From Sphaerisporangium fuscum (lineage in GTDB: Bacteria; Actinomycetota; Actinomycetes; Streptosporangiales; Streptosporangiaceae), in assembly GCF_018531465.1 (NCBI RefSeq), contig NZ_JAHDTF010000008.1:62001-126000 (forward strand): a DNA stretch of 64,000 bases, read 5' to 3'. Under the pieces are notes generated by a model. It had not been told where the DNA came from. It saw only the letters and a program-made list of their open reading frames with translations, and did not search any database. Each line of letters starts with the position of its first letter. Position 1 is the first letter of the stretch. Below, piece by piece: positions 51,283 through 59,441 of this stretch. The translations under genes and the position numbers were made by a program.

Positions 51283-53109
51283 ATGCGGGATTCCCAGACC
51301 GTACTCGAGCGACCGGCCTTCCGGTTACGGCTCGGGGAACCGACCGCACCGTTCGTCCACCTTGATCTGGAATCGTTCACCCAGCCGCTGCGGGTGGGCG
51401 TGGGCGTGGACGGGCCGGAGGCGCTGGACCGCGAGATCGACCTGGTCGACCGGACCATCGTCGACAGGGGAGAGTACGAGCGGATCACCTGGACCGCGAA
51501 GAGCACCCGGTGGGACAAGTTCTACCACCTCGACGTCCACCGGGACCGGCTGGAGTTCCACGCCGAGGTCGTCGGCAACGGCGTCGTCTCGGCCGTGCGG
51601 TTCTTCGACATCATCGAGGACACGGACTTCCGCGAGCACTTCGCGCTCACCAAGCATTTCAACGACAAGCTGCGGACCCCCGTCCGCGCCTACTCGCGGG
51701 CCACGCCCATCGGCTTCGACAGGGTGTTCAGCCCCGAGCCGAACACCTACGGCCGGCAGGAGTTCCGGCCCTTCGAGCGCGCGCAGGTCAGCGTGAACGC
51801 CGACCTGGACTACCAGGGCGGCAACCTCGTCTCCAACCCGGGCCTGCTCTGCTTCGCGGTGGCCGCCCGGGCCGGACACGAGTGGCTGACCTTCGGCCTG
51901 CGGGTGACGCCCGGGGAGTACCTGTTCTCCGACTACGAGTACGTCGGGGGCGAGGGGTTCGGGCTGCACCTGGCCTGCCCGGGCGGCCGGGCCGTGGAGG
52001 GGCGCGCCGAGACCCCCCGGGTGGTCATGGTCCTCGACCGCGACCCGGAGCTCGCGATGCGGTCGTACGTGGCCGCGCTGCGCGGGCCCGCGGCCGCCCG
52101 GCCGGCGGGGGAGCGGCCCTCCTGGTGGAGCCGGCCGATCGTCTCCGGCTGGGGGCACCAGTCGTACCAGGGCGACCTGTTCCGCATCCGCAGCCCACGG
52201 GAGCGGGGGCGCGACAACGCCGTCTACACCTTGTGCACCCAGCCGAACTACCAGGACATCGTCCGTCGTCTGGACGACCGCGGGGTGCCGTGGGGCACGC
52301 TCGTCATCGACGCGCGGTGGTTCCTCGCCGCCGGGTTGAAGAACGTCGACGCCGGCCGGTGGCCCGACATGCGCGGCTTCGTGGACCGGCTGCACGCCGA
52401 CGGCAAGCGCGTCCTGTTGTGGTGGGGGCCGTGGGATCCCGAAGGGCTGCCGGAGGACGAGTGCGTGCTGTACCGCCCGGACGACGGGCGGTCCCGGCCG
52501 GGCAAGCGCGGCAAGTGGGAGCACCTGTCGCCCGGCTCCCGGGTCGCGATCGACCCGACGCTGCCCGGGGCCCGCGAACGCATCCGGGCCCAGCTTCACC
52601 GCGTGCTGGGGTCGGGGCCCGGCTGCCTCGACGTCGACGGCCTGAAGATCGACCATGTGTCGGCCACGCCGGCCCTGGAGGGCATGGCGTTCCAGCCGGG
52701 GTCGGGACGGCTGTCCGGGATCGAGGCGGCCAAGGAGATGCACCGGCTGATCTACCAGACGGCCAAGGAGATCAAGCCGGACGCGCTCATCATGGGCCAG
52801 TCGCCCAACCCCTACTTCGCCGACGTCCTCGACATGGTACGGCTCGGCGACATCTACACCCGCGACCGCGAGTCGGTCGTGGCCGACATGGCGTTCCGCG
52901 CCCGCATGGCGCGGGTGGCCGACGAGAACTGGCTGATCGACACCGACGGCTGGCCGCTGCCCTCGATGAAGGCGTTCCGCGAGTACGTGGCCGTCCAGCC
53001 GGAGCTCGGCGTGCCGAGCCTGTACTACGCCAGCCACCTCGACACCACGGGCGAGGCCATCACCGACGCGGACTTCGCCCTCATCCGGTCGGCCTGGGGG
53101 GATCTGTGA
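51283..53109 (+). CDS. GH31-like glycoside hydrolase
   Basis: A 608-residue alpha-glycosidase-like protein with no signal peptide, so it should act in the cytoplasm. A beta-sandwich N-terminal half (to about 270) precedes a TIM barrel: WGTLVIDARWF, KRVLLWWGPWDP and the predicted nucleophile strand GCLDVDGLKIDHVSA, then LIMGQSPNPYFADVLDMVRLGD. The arrangement resembles GH31/GH36 enzymes; the D-G-L-K-I-D strand would carry the catalytic Asp. ATG 51283 has GAGGAGGAG upstream; in-frame starts further up (51229) lie inside the repeats. In glycosylated antibiotic clusters glycosidases may remove protective or misattached sugars. The substrate is unknown. Confidence 0.75.
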   Translation: MRDSQTVLERPAFRLRLGEPTAPFVHLDLESFTQPLRVGVGVDGPEALDREIDLVDRTIVDRGEYERITWTAKSTRWDKFYHLDVHRDRLEFHAEVVGNGVVSAVRFFDIIEDTDFREHFALTKHFNDKLRTPVRAYSRATPIGFDRVFSPEPNTYGRQEFRPFERAQVSVNADLDYQGGNLVSNPGLLCFAVAARAGHEWLTFGLRVTPGEYLFSDYEYVGGEGFGLHLACPGGRAVEGRAETPRVVMVLDRDPELAMRSYVAALRGPAAARPAGERPSWWSRPIVSGWGHQSYQGDLFRIRSPRERGRDNAVYTLCTQPNYQDIVRRLDDRGVPWGTLVIDARWFLAAGLKNVDAGRWPDMRGFVDRLHADGKRVLLWWGPWDPEGLPEDECVLYRPDDGRSRPGKRGKWEHLSPGSRVAIDPTLPGARERIRAQLHRVLGSGPGCLDVDGLKIDHVSATPALEGMAFQPGSGRLSGIEAAKEMHRLIYQTAKEIKPDALIMGQSPNPYFADVLDMVRLGDIYTRDRESVVADMAFRARMARVADENWLIDTDGWPLPSMKAFREYVAVQPELGVPSLYYASHLDTTGEAITDADFALIRSAWGDL

Positions 53110-53149
53110 GGCACACGTCTGCCTGGATCTGCAGGAAAGGAGCTCATCG

Positions 53150-53644
53150 ATGAGCGAGCGCTCTGGGCACACGCCCACGTTGGAGGAACTGTGGCGGCAC
53201 GCCGCCGCGCTGATCGACGGCACGGAGGGGCCGGTCCGGCGCGTCAAGCTGACGGCCGGCGAGACGAGCGTCGAGGTCGAGTGGCCCGAGCTGTCCCGCC
53301 CGGCGGGCCAGGCGCCGCTCGCGGCGCCCGTGCCCGCCTCCGTCCCCCTCGCCGCGACCGCCCCGGCGGCGGTCGCCGAGACGGTCCCCGGCGCCGAGGA
53401 GCACCAGGTGTGCGCCCCGCTGGTGGGGACCTTCTACCGTGCCCCCGCGCCCGGGGCCAAGCCCTTCGTCGAGGTGGGCGACACGGTCGTGGCCGGCCAG
53501 CAGGTCGGCATCGTGGAGGCCATGAAGCTGATGAACGGCGTGGAGGCCGACCGGGACGGCGTGGTCACCGCCGTCCTGGTCCAGGACGGCACCTCGGTCG
53601 AGTACGGCCAGCCGCTGATCACCATCTCTCTTCTGGACGAATGA
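53150..53644 (+). CDS. accB: Biotin carboxyl carrier protein of acetyl-CoA carboxylase
   Basis: A 164-residue BCCP. The N-terminal helix region, Ala/Pro-rich linker (about 50-82) and C-terminal biotinyl domain with EAMKLMN (biotin on Lys126) match AccB, and the APLVGTFYRAPAPGAKPF loop (the AccB 'thumb' area) is clear. It completes the split acetyl-CoA carboxylase whose other chains are at 21358 and 22763. ATG 53150 has AAGGAGC upstream; the gene follows the glycosidase by 40 nt. A separate dedicated BCCP is unusual for actinomycetes. Confidence 0.93.
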   Translation: MSERSGHTPTLEELWRHAAALIDGTEGPVRRVKLTAGETSVEVEWPELSRPAGQAPLAAPVPASVPLAATAPAAVAETVPGAEEHQVCAPLVGTFYRAPAPGAKPFVEVGDTVVAGQQVGIVEAMKLMNGVEADRDGVVTAVLVQDGTSVEYGQPLITISLLDE

Positions 53645-53792
53645 ACGGATCGGCGGGCGAGGGCTCGCCCTCGCCGGCGCCGCCCGGCACGTGCGGGTCG
53701 GTCCAGTGCAGGTATCCGAACCAGGCCAGGCCGGAGCCGAGGCCGGCCAGGATCAGGCGCAGCACGGACCGGCCCGTGTTCGACGCGTTCAT
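53619..53792 (-). CDS. Small single-pass membrane peptide (possible)
   Basis: A 57-residue frame with one hydrophobic helix (LRLILAGLGSGLAWFGYLHW) and an acidic proline-rich tail. The ATG at 53792 is preceded by a textbook GGAGGAA. Its last 26 nt overlap the end of accB on the opposite strand. No homologue is recognised. The ribosome site and TM helix argue for a real gene, the short length and antisense overlap against. Confidence 0.42.
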   Translation of the reverse strand: MNASNTGRSVLRLILAGLGSGLAWFGYLHWTDPHVPGGAGEGEPSPADPFIRPEERW

Positions 53793-53913
53793 GGGGAAGT
53801 TCCTCCAAAGCTCGTCAGGACTTCTCGGGGGGCCCGGCAGCGGGCATGGGCGAGGTCGTCGGACAAATGAAATTGACTGATCGTCGGGAGGTACCTGATG
53901 GGCTTCAGACGCG

Positions 53914-53932
53914 ATACATGTAGAATGCCGAC
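53914..53932 (+). promoter_or_regulatory. Putative PadR autoregulatory site, second padR gene
   Basis: ATACATGTAGAATGCCGAC, ending one base before ATG 53933. TAGAAT (53921-53926) is a good -10, six bases before the ATG, so the transcript is probably leaderless. It matches the first padR site in 14 of 19 positions. Confidence 0.62.
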
Positions 53933-54253
53933 ATGAAGCTCGACACACTCCGGGGGCATCTGGACGCGCTGGTGCTTGCTGTGCTCGAGCCCGGCCCGCT
54001 CCACGGCTATGCCATCATCAGCACCCTGCGTGCGCGCAGCGGCGGCACTCTCGACCTCCCCACCGGCACGATCTATCCCGCGCTGCGGCGCCTGGAGCGC
54101 GCGGAGTACGTCTCCAGCGACTGGAGCATCGTCGGGGGACGCAAGCGCCGCACGTACGAGCTGACCGCCGCCGGCCGTCGCGCTCTCGCGAGCGAGCGCG
54201 ACACCTGGAAGGCCTTCAGCAACATCGTCGGGGGGGTTCTCGGCACCGACTGA
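53933..54253 (+). CDS. PadR-family transcriptional regulator (second)
   Basis: A 106-residue PadR protein. The winged helix runs through LVLAVLEPGPLHGYAIISTL, DLPTGTIYPALRRLERAEYV and GGRKRRTYELTAAGRRAL. A short C-terminal helix follows (ERDTWKAFSNIVGGVLG), which the first PadR lacks and which would allow dimerisation. The two regulators share upstream sequences and start geometry, so they may bind the same operators and cross-regulate. It is followed by a hairpin terminator shared with rmlB. Confidence 0.88.
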   Translation: MKLDTLRGHLDALVLAVLEPGPLHGYAIISTLRARSGGTLDLPTGTIYPALRRLERAEYVSSDWSIVGGRKRRTYELTAAGRRALASERDTWKAFSNIVGGVLGTD

Positions 54254-54270
54254 CGCCGAGTCACCCGTGT

Positions 54271-54299
54271 GACGGCCGCCGCCTTTCGCGGCGGCCGTC
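54271..54299. terminator. Bidirectional terminator
   Basis: Perfect 12-bp stem with CTTTC loop (54271-54282 with 54288-54299) between convergent padR and rmlB genes. Confidence 0.82.
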
Positions 54300-54322
54300 G
54301 TCGTGCCGGGACACCTCGGCGG

Positions 54323-55297
54323 TCAGCCCAGGTCCGGTCGGAGAGGCTCCCACCAGGCCCGGTTCTCGCGGTACCACCGCACCGTGTCGGCCAGTCCCTG
54401 GTCGAAGGAGATGGACGACTCGTACCCCAGCTCGCGTTCGGCCTTGCCGACGTTCAGCGAGTAGCGCCGGTCGTGCCCCTTGCGGTCGGCCACCCGGCGC
54501 ACCCGCTCCGGCCCCGCGCCGCACAGCCGCAGCAGCCGCTCGGTGAGGTCCCGGTTGGTGAGCTCCACGCCGTTGCCGAGGTGGTACACCTCGCCGGGCC
54601 GTCCCTTGCCGAGGACGAGGTCGATCCCCCGGCAGTGGTCGTCCACGTGCACCCACTGGCGCACCACCGTCCCGTCGCCGTACAACGGCACGTCCCGTGA
54701 CGACAGCAGGTTCGTGACGAACAACGGGATGAGCTTCTCGGGGAACTGGTGCGGCCCGTAGTTGTTGGAGCACCGCGTGATGCACACCGGCAGGCCGTGC
54801 GTGTGGTGGTAGGCCAGCATGATCAGATCGCTGCCGGCCTTGGATGCCGAGTACGGCGAGCTCGGGCAGAGCGGCGCGTCCTCGGTCCACTCGCCCTGCT
54901 CGATCGAGCCGTACACCTCGTCGGTCGACACGTGCACGACGCGCTCGATCCCCCGGTGCAGGCAGCAGTCGGCGAGAGTCTGCGTGCCGAGCACGTTGGT
55001 CCGGACGAACACGTCCGGGTCGGTGATCGAGCGGTCCACGTGCGACTCGGCCGCGAAGTGGACGACCGCGTCGTGCCCTGGAAGCAGGTCCATGAGCATG
55101 GCGCGGTCGCAGATGTCGCCGCGCACGAAGGTGAGCCGCGGGTGGCCCATGGGCAGGTTCGAGGTCGAGCCCGCGTAGGTCAGCTTGTCGAGAACCGTCA
55201 CCTCGGCGCCTTCGCACCCGGCGTACTGGTTGTCGAGCACAGAGCGGACGTAGTGGCTTCCGATGAAGCCCGCGCCTCCGGTTACCAGGATCCTCAT
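54323..55297 (-). CDS. rmlB: dTDP-glucose 4,6-dehydratase
   Basis: Extended SDR of 324 residues converting dTDP-glucose to dTDP-4-keto-6-deoxyglucose, the branch point for deoxysugars. It has TGGAGFIGSHYVRS, FAAESHVDRSI, STDEVYG, the YSASKAGSD active-site pair and RCSNNYGPHQFPEKLIPL (abridged), all characteristic of RmlB. Downstream sugar enzymes in the window are the aminotransferase (35620), epimerase (38553) and methyltransferases; no 2,3-dehydratase or 3,5-epimerase is present, which suggests a D-configured 4-amino (or 3-amino) 6-deoxyhexose that retains its 2-hydroxyl. Divergent from ABM3 across a SARP-type site. Confidence 0.93.
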   Translation of the reverse strand: MRILVTGGAGFIGSHYVRSVLDNQYAGCEGAEVTVLDKLTYAGSTSNLPMGHPRLTFVRGDICDRAMLMDLLPGHDAVVHFAAESHVDRSITDPDVFVRTNVLGTQTLADCCLHRGIERVVHVSTDEVYGSIEQGEWTEDAPLCPSSPYSASKAGSDLIMLAYHHTHGLPVCITRCSNNYGPHQFPEKLIPLFVTNLLSSRDVPLYGDGTVVRQWVHVDDHCRGIDLVLGKGRPGEVYHLGNGVELTNRDLTERLLRLCGAGPERVRRVADRKGHDRRYSLNVGKAERELGYESSISFDQGLADTVRWYRENRAWWEPLRPDLG

Positions 55298-55368
55298 ACG
55301 GACCAGGCTCGCCCGCCGTACTCGGGCAACGATCGAATGCCGGTGGAACCTTTCTGGTACACGGCTTC

Positions 55369-55386
55369 TCGAGCGGCCCTCGAGGC
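55369..55386 (+). promoter_or_regulatory. SARP-type repeat between rmlB and the third ABM
   Basis: TCGAGCG-N4-TCGAGGC on the plus strand and TCGAGGG-N4-TCGAGAA on the minus strand, both at 11-bp period; it could activate both genes. Confidence 0.62.
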
Positions 55387-55407
55387 GGTCGCGTCACCCT
55401 CGGCGGC

Positions 55408-55701
55408 ATGGCTGTACTCGTGCTGGTCCACTATCGCGGCCCCGCGGAGGCCGTGCGCGACGGCTACGCGCGCACCGCCGTGCAGATGGCCGCCACGCCG
55501 GGCCTTCTCGGTGTCGAACTCCTCCACGGCGAGGCCGACGGGGACGGCGAACGCTGGGTGCTCGCCATGCGCTGGTCGGACGCGGCGGCCTTCGAGGCCT
55601 GGGAGCGCGAACTGCGCCGGCAGGGTCATCCCTCGCCGCTGCGGCCGTTCCAGGACCGTGATCGCCCCGGCGGGCACTACGAGGTGTTCGCCCAGCCGTA
55701 G
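55408..55701 (+). CDS. ABM-family monooxygenase (third)
   Basis: A 97-residue ABM-fold protein: MAVLVLVHYRGPAEAV, MAATPGLLGVELLHGE and MRWSDAAAFEAWEREL, ending HYEVF. It resembles the ABM at 24461 (both contain A-x-T-P-G-L-L-G and end H-Y/F-E-x-x). It is likely a cofactor-independent quinone-forming oxygenase acting on a later intermediate. It stands alone behind a SARP-type repeat and is closed by a hairpin. Step unknown. Confidence 0.78.
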   Translation: MAVLVLVHYRGPAEAVRDGYARTAVQMAATPGLLGVELLHGEADGDGERWVLAMRWSDAAAFEAWERELRRQGHPSPLRPFQDRDRPGGHYEVFAQP

Positions 55702-55710
55702 GGCGAGCGC

Positions 55711-55736
55711 CCCCCGGCCGCGCCGGCGGCCGGGGG
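55711..55736. terminator. Bidirectional terminator
   Basis: Perfect 11-bp stem (55711-55721 with 55726-55736) and GCCG loop between the convergent ABM and HpaB-type genes. Confidence 0.75.
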
Positions 55737-55741
55737 AGGGC

Positions 55742-57346
55742 TCAGGGGTTCAGGGTGCCGTTGCCGATGCGGCGCAGGTGGTCGAAGGAGGACAGGTCGG
55801 GGACCGTCCAGCCGTCGAGGTCGTACTCCGACAGGCACTCGTCGACGAACGCCTTGTACTGGTCGACCTGGCCGCCCAGGATCTGGGCGTTCAGGAGTTC
55901 CACGCGGGTGTTCTCGTGGTTGCCGGCGTAGTTGCGCTCGTACAGCTCGTGGCGGCCGCCGAACTCGGTGCCGACCGCGTCCCAGAGGAGCTTCATGACC
56001 TTGATCCGCTCGACGGCGTCGCTGCCGTCGGAGCCGCGGATGTACTTGTCCAGGTAGGGGCGGATGTCGGGGTTCTTGAAGTCCTCGGCGCTGGAGTTGA
56101 TGTAGATCAGCCCGCTGGCGATGTCCTGCTGGATGATCTCCTTGATCCTCGGGTAGCCGTTCTGCATGAACCACCGGTACGCCAGGCCGTACGCCGGGTT
56201 CGGCAGCAGGGCGCCGTCCTTCCACTCCACGGGGTTGCGGGCGGCGGCGTCGGAGAAGGCCCAGAACAGGTTGCGCCACGCCAGCACTTCACCGATCCGC
56301 GTCTGAACGCCGCGGAAGTCCTTGGTGCCGGTCATCTCGGTGGCCTTGATGAGCAGACCGGCGATGAACTCCAGCTTCACCGCGAGCCGGGTGCAGCCGT
56401 GGAAGGTGAAGCGCTCGAAGAAGCCGGAGCGGCCGGTGAACAGCAGCGCCTTGCCCAGGTTGCCGTAGACGAAGACGTTCTCCCACGGGATGAGCACCTT
56501 GTCGAGCACGAGGATCGTGTCGTTCTCGTCCAGCCGGGAGGAGAGCGGGTAGTCGAACGGGCTGCCCATCACGGTGGCGGTGGTGGAGTAGGACGGCCGG
56601 CAGATCAGCTTCATGCCCGGCGCGGCCATGGGGATCGTCGCCACCAGCGCGAACTTCTTGTCCTTGATCGGCAGGCCGTAGTGGGCGATGAAGTTGTAGT
56701 GGGTGAGCGCCGAGCCGGTGGCGACCACCTTGGCCCCGCTGACCACCAGGCCCGCGTCGGTCTCCTTCTCGACATGGACGAACACGTCGGCGACCTCGTC
56801 CGGTGGCCGGTTGCGGTCCACCGGCGGGTGCACGATGGCGTGGTTCCAGTACAGGACCTTCTCCTGCGACTCGGCGTACCAGCGCCGGGCGTTGTCGGCG
56901 AACGGCTCGTAGAAGTCGGCGTTGGCGCCGAGGGTGCCGAGGAAGGACGCCTTGTAGTCGGGGCTGCGCCCCATCCAGCCGTAGCTCATGCGGGCCCAGG
57001 CGGCGATGGCCTGCTGGTCGGCGACCAGGTCCTCGACGCTGTGCGGGGTGGTGAAGAACCGGTGGGTGTACCCGTCGCTGCCGGTGTCGGTCGGCTTGGT
57101 GAGGACGTCCCGCTTCTCGGGGTCGTGCAGGGCGTCGTACAGCCGCGCCGTCATCCGGATGGGGTTGTGGAACGCCGGGTGCGCGGTGACGTCCTTCACC
57201 CGCTCGCCGTACAGGTAGATCTCGCGGTCGTCGCGCAGGCTCTCGATGTACTCGTCGCCGGTCAGCGGACGTGTCTTCGGCCGCTCGGCGACGCCGACGG
57301 CGGTGGGCCGGTCGCCGGTCGCCGGAGTGCTTTCCTCTTCTCGCAC
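55742..57346 (-). CDS. FADH2-dependent monooxygenase, HpaB family (4-hydroxyphenylacetate 3-hydroxylase-like)
   Basis: A 534-residue two-component flavin monooxygenase oxygenase subunit. Conserved HpaB segments are [20 protein letters not shown], the [14 protein letters not shown] loop and [33 protein letters not shown] and WENVFVYGN follow. Such enzymes ortho-hydroxylate phenols with reduced flavin. GTG 57346 follows GGAGTTGAG and gives a normal N-terminus. The flavin reductase (HpaC-like) it needs is not encoded in the window. Possible roles are catechol formation on the polyketide or on an aromatic amino acid loaded by the A-PCP protein. Confidence 0.9.
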   Translation of the reverse strand: MREEESTPATGDRPTAVGVAERPKTRPLTGDEYIESLRDDREIYLYGERVKDVTAHPAFHNPIRMTARLYDALHDPEKRDVLTKPTDTGSDGYTHRFFTTPHSVEDLVADQQAIAAWARMSYGWMGRSPDYKASFLGTLGANADFYEPFADNARRWYAESQEKVLYWNHAIVHPPVDRNRPPDEVADVFVHVEKETDAGLVVSGAKVVATGSALTHYNFIAHYGLPIKDKKFALVATIPMAAPGMKLICRPSYSTTATVMGSPFDYPLSSRLDENDTILVLDKVLIPWENVFVYGNLGKALLFTGRSGFFERFTFHGCTRLAVKLEFIAGLLIKATEMTGTKDFRGVQTRIGEVLAWRNLFWAFSDAAARNPVEWKDGALLPNPAYGLAYRWFMQNGYPRIKEIIQQDIASGLIYINSSAEDFKNPDIRPYLDKYIRGSDGSDAVERIKVMKLLWDAVGTEFGGRHELYERNYAGNHENTRVELLNAQILGGQVDQYKAFVDECLSEYDLDGWTVPDLSSFDHLRRIGNGTLNP

Positions 57347-57525
57347 CTCAACTCCTCGATGAATCGGTAGCCGTCGAGCATCGCCGCGTGCCCGAAGAAA
57401 AGCCCGCGAACGTCGAGCACGCCGGCGGGAAAGGTCGGAAACGGCCGGAACCGGAGGTCGCCGGCGTGGTTTCCGATGCCGGCGGTGATGGGCGGCCACA
57501 CCGGAGGCCCGCTGTGGATCTCCAT
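57262..57525 (-). CDS. Possible small protein upstream of the HpaB-type gene (uncertain)
   Basis: An 87-residue frame starting [12 protein letters not shown] with [32 protein letters not shown] and a basic tail. It has cluster-like codon use in its first 55 codons, where no gene lies opposite, and its last 85 nt overlap the HpaB-type gene in another frame. No family is recognised. It may be a short real gene or a remnant. Confidence 0.25.
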   Translation of the reverse strand: MEIHSGPPVWPPITAGIGNHAGDLRFRPFPTFPAGVLDVRGLFFGHAAMLDGYRFIEELRCEKRKALRRPATGPPPSASPSGRRHVR

Positions 57526-57735
57526 CGTCGCGCCACCGCCCACCAGGGGCATCTTTCACGTTGCGGTGTTCACGACAAGGGCGGTCCGCAATTCAGAAGA
57601 TGCAGTGCAAAGGCCTGAATGCGACCGTCGGATGGTGAGCGTCGGCGGACGGCCATTCGGCTGGAAAAGATTTTCCGTAGCCCGGTGAACCCGGCCGGCT
57701 CCGCGTTTCATCGTCGGTTTCTTTTCTAGGAGGAT
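57347..57735. other. Intergenic region before the ActVA-ORF5-like gene
   Basis: About 390 bp. It holds the possible small frame noted above on the minus strand and, at 57663-57676, a perfect inverted repeat GGAAAA-GA-TTTTCC, a candidate operator 60 bp before the rightward ATG. No SARP-type repeat and no PadR-type motif are seen here. Confidence 0.4.
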
Positions 57736-58923
57736 ATGGTGCTGACGACCGATGTCCCGACGCGCGAACAACTCGTCCGCCGGGCGTCCGAACTGGTGCC
57801 GGTTCTGCGGAAGAACGCCGTGTGGGCCGAGGAGAACCGCCGCATCCACGAGGAGTCGATCGAAGCCCTCGCCGACGCCGGCGTCTTCAAGCTGCGCACG
57901 CCCGTCCGGTACGGCGGGTACGAGGTCGACACGCGCACGCTGGTCGACGTGGCCGCCGAGCTCGGCAGGGGCGACGGGTCCACCGCGTGGGTCGCCTCGG
58001 TCTTCTGGATCCCGACCTGGATGGCGTCCCTGTTCCCCGACCACGTGCAGGACGAGGTGTTCTCGACCCCCGACGTGCGGATCTGCGGCACGCTGAGCCC
58101 GACCGCGATGGCCGCCCCGGCCGAGGGGGGTGTCGTCGTCAACGGCAAGTGGGGCTTCATCAGCGGCGCCCTGCACAGCCAGTGGCAGGTCGTCGTCGCC
58201 GTCCTGGTCGGCGGCGAGGGCGAGCCGCACCCCGTCATGGCCCTGGTGCCCCTGTCCGACCTGCAGGTCGCCGACGACTGGCACACCTCCGGCCTGAAGG
58301 GCACCGGCAGCGTCAGCACCATCGCCCAGGACGTCTTCGTCCCCGCCGACCGGGTGCTGCACATCGGCGCGGTGCTGCAGGGACAGGGCGGCGCCTCGCG
58401 GGCCAACGCCGGCCGCCCGATCTACAACGCGCCGCTGCTGCCGGTCGCCTCGGCGTCCTCGGTGGGCACGGTGCTCGGTCTCGCGCGCGGGGCCAGGGAC
58501 GCGTTCTTCGAGCGGCTGCCCGAGCGAAAGATCACCTACACCGGCTACACCAGCCAGAGCGAGGCCCCGATCACCCACCTGCAGGTCGCCGACGCCACCA
58601 TGAAGATCGACGAGGCCGAGTTCCACGCCCACCGCCTCTCCGGGCTGGTCGACACCAAGGGCGTCGAGGGCGCCGCCTGGACGCTGGAGGAGCGCGCCCG
58701 GGCGCGGGCGGACATGGGCGCGGTGTGCAGGCTCGCCAAGGAGGCGGTGGACATCTTCAACACCGCCAGCGGCGGATCGTCCATCTACAGCCACATGCCG
58801 ATCCAGCGGATCGCCCGCGACATCCAGGCCGTCAACCTGCACGCCCTGATGCACCCGAACACCAACGCCGAGCTGTACGGGCGCGTCCTGTGCGGTCTCG
58901 AGCCCAACACGCTCTACATCTGA
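57736..58923 (+). CDS. Flavin-dependent monooxygenase with acyl-CoA-dehydrogenase fold (ActVA-ORF5-like)
   Basis: A 395-residue group D flavin monooxygenase. It looks like an acyl-CoA dehydrogenase (RRIHEESIEALADAGVFKLRTP, GRGDGSTAWVAS, WGFISGALHSQW) but lacks the dehydrogenase catalytic Glu context and CoA-binding signature. This matches ActVA-ORF5 and related hydroxylases of aromatic polyketides, which use reduced flavin from a separate reductase. ATG 57736 has a perfect AGGAGG. It is followed 27 nt later by the SnoaL/SgcJ gene, a likely operon. The needed flavin reductase is not in the window. Confidence 0.85.
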   Translation: MVLTTDVPTREQLVRRASELVPVLRKNAVWAEENRRIHEESIEALADAGVFKLRTPVRYGGYEVDTRTLVDVAAELGRGDGSTAWVASVFWIPTWMASLFPDHVQDEVFSTPDVRICGTLSPTAMAAPAEGGVVVNGKWGFISGALHSQWQVVVAVLVGGEGEPHPVMALVPLSDLQVADDWHTSGLKGTGSVSTIAQDVFVPADRVLHIGAVLQGQGGASRANAGRPIYNAPLLPVASASSVGTVLGLARGARDAFFERLPERKITYTGYTSQSEAPITHLQVADATMKIDEAEFHAHRLSGLVDTKGVEGAAWTLEERARARADMGAVCRLAKEAVDIFNTASGGSSIYSHMPIQRIARDIQAVNLHALMHPNTNAELYGRVLCGLEPNTLYI

Positions 58924-58950
58924 CCACCAGCTCTGAGAAGGGTTCGTGCC

Positions 58951-59376
58951 ATGGCCACAACCAGTTCCTCAGCGACCCTCGGCACCGCGGTGTCGGAGGC
59001 GGACAAGGCCGCGGTGGCCGCCGTCCCCGGGCGCATCGTCGCGGCGTGGGCGCGCCAGGACGCCAAGGCCTTCGCCGACGTCTTCACCCCGGACGGCACG
59101 ATGATCCTCCCGGGGTTCTACCGCAAGGGCTCGGCGGACATCGAGGCCTTCATGGCGGGCGCCTTCCAGGGCCCCTACAAGGGGACCCAGGTGACCGGGC
59201 AGCCGATCGACGTGCGGTTCATCAGCGCCGACAGCGCCGTGGTGGTCACCCAGGGCGGCGTGCTCGCCGCCGGCGAGACCGAGGTCGCCGACGAGCGCGC
59301 GATCCGGGCGACGTGGGTCGTCACCCGGCACGAGGGCGAGTGGAAGCTCGCCGCCTACCAGAACAGCCCCCGCTGA
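58951..59376 (+). CDS. SgcJ/EcaC-family (SnoaL/NTF2-fold) protein
   Basis: A 141-residue NTF2-fold protein of the SgcJ/EcaC group: VPGRIVAAWARQDAKAFADVFTPDGTMILPG, AFMAGAFQGPYKGTQV (motifs abridged), RATWVVTRHEGEWKLAAYQNSP. Members occur in enediyne and aromatic polyketide clusters as oxidoreductase helpers or cyclases of unsettled activity. It is cotranscribed with the ActVA-ORF5-like gene, so it may assist that oxygenation. The H-x-G-x-W-K-L-A-A-Y-Q-N end is strongly conserved in the family. Confidence 0.8.
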   Translation: MATTSSSATLGTAVSEADKAAVAAVPGRIVAAWARQDAKAFADVFTPDGTMILPGFYRKGSADIEAFMAGAFQGPYKGTQVTGQPIDVRFISADSAVVVTQGGVLAAGETEVADERAIRATWVVTRHEGEWKLAAYQNSPR

Positions 59377-59398
59377 CCGCCGGCGGGTGAAACAGGAC

Positions 59399-59438
59399 AC
59401 CGCCCGGCGAGCAGGACCCCCGCCGCCCGCCGGGCGGT
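59399..59438. terminator. Bidirectional terminator
   Basis: Eleven-bp stem (59399-59409 with 59428-59438) with an 18-nt loop between the convergent SgcJ-like and methyltransferase genes. Confidence 0.6.
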
Positions 59439-59441
59439 CCG

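Noticed and set aside
57369..57400. TCGA pair upstream of the HpaB-type gene as another SARP site
   Set aside because: The two TCGA elements are 18 bp apart, not 11 or 22, so they do not fit the repeat rule.
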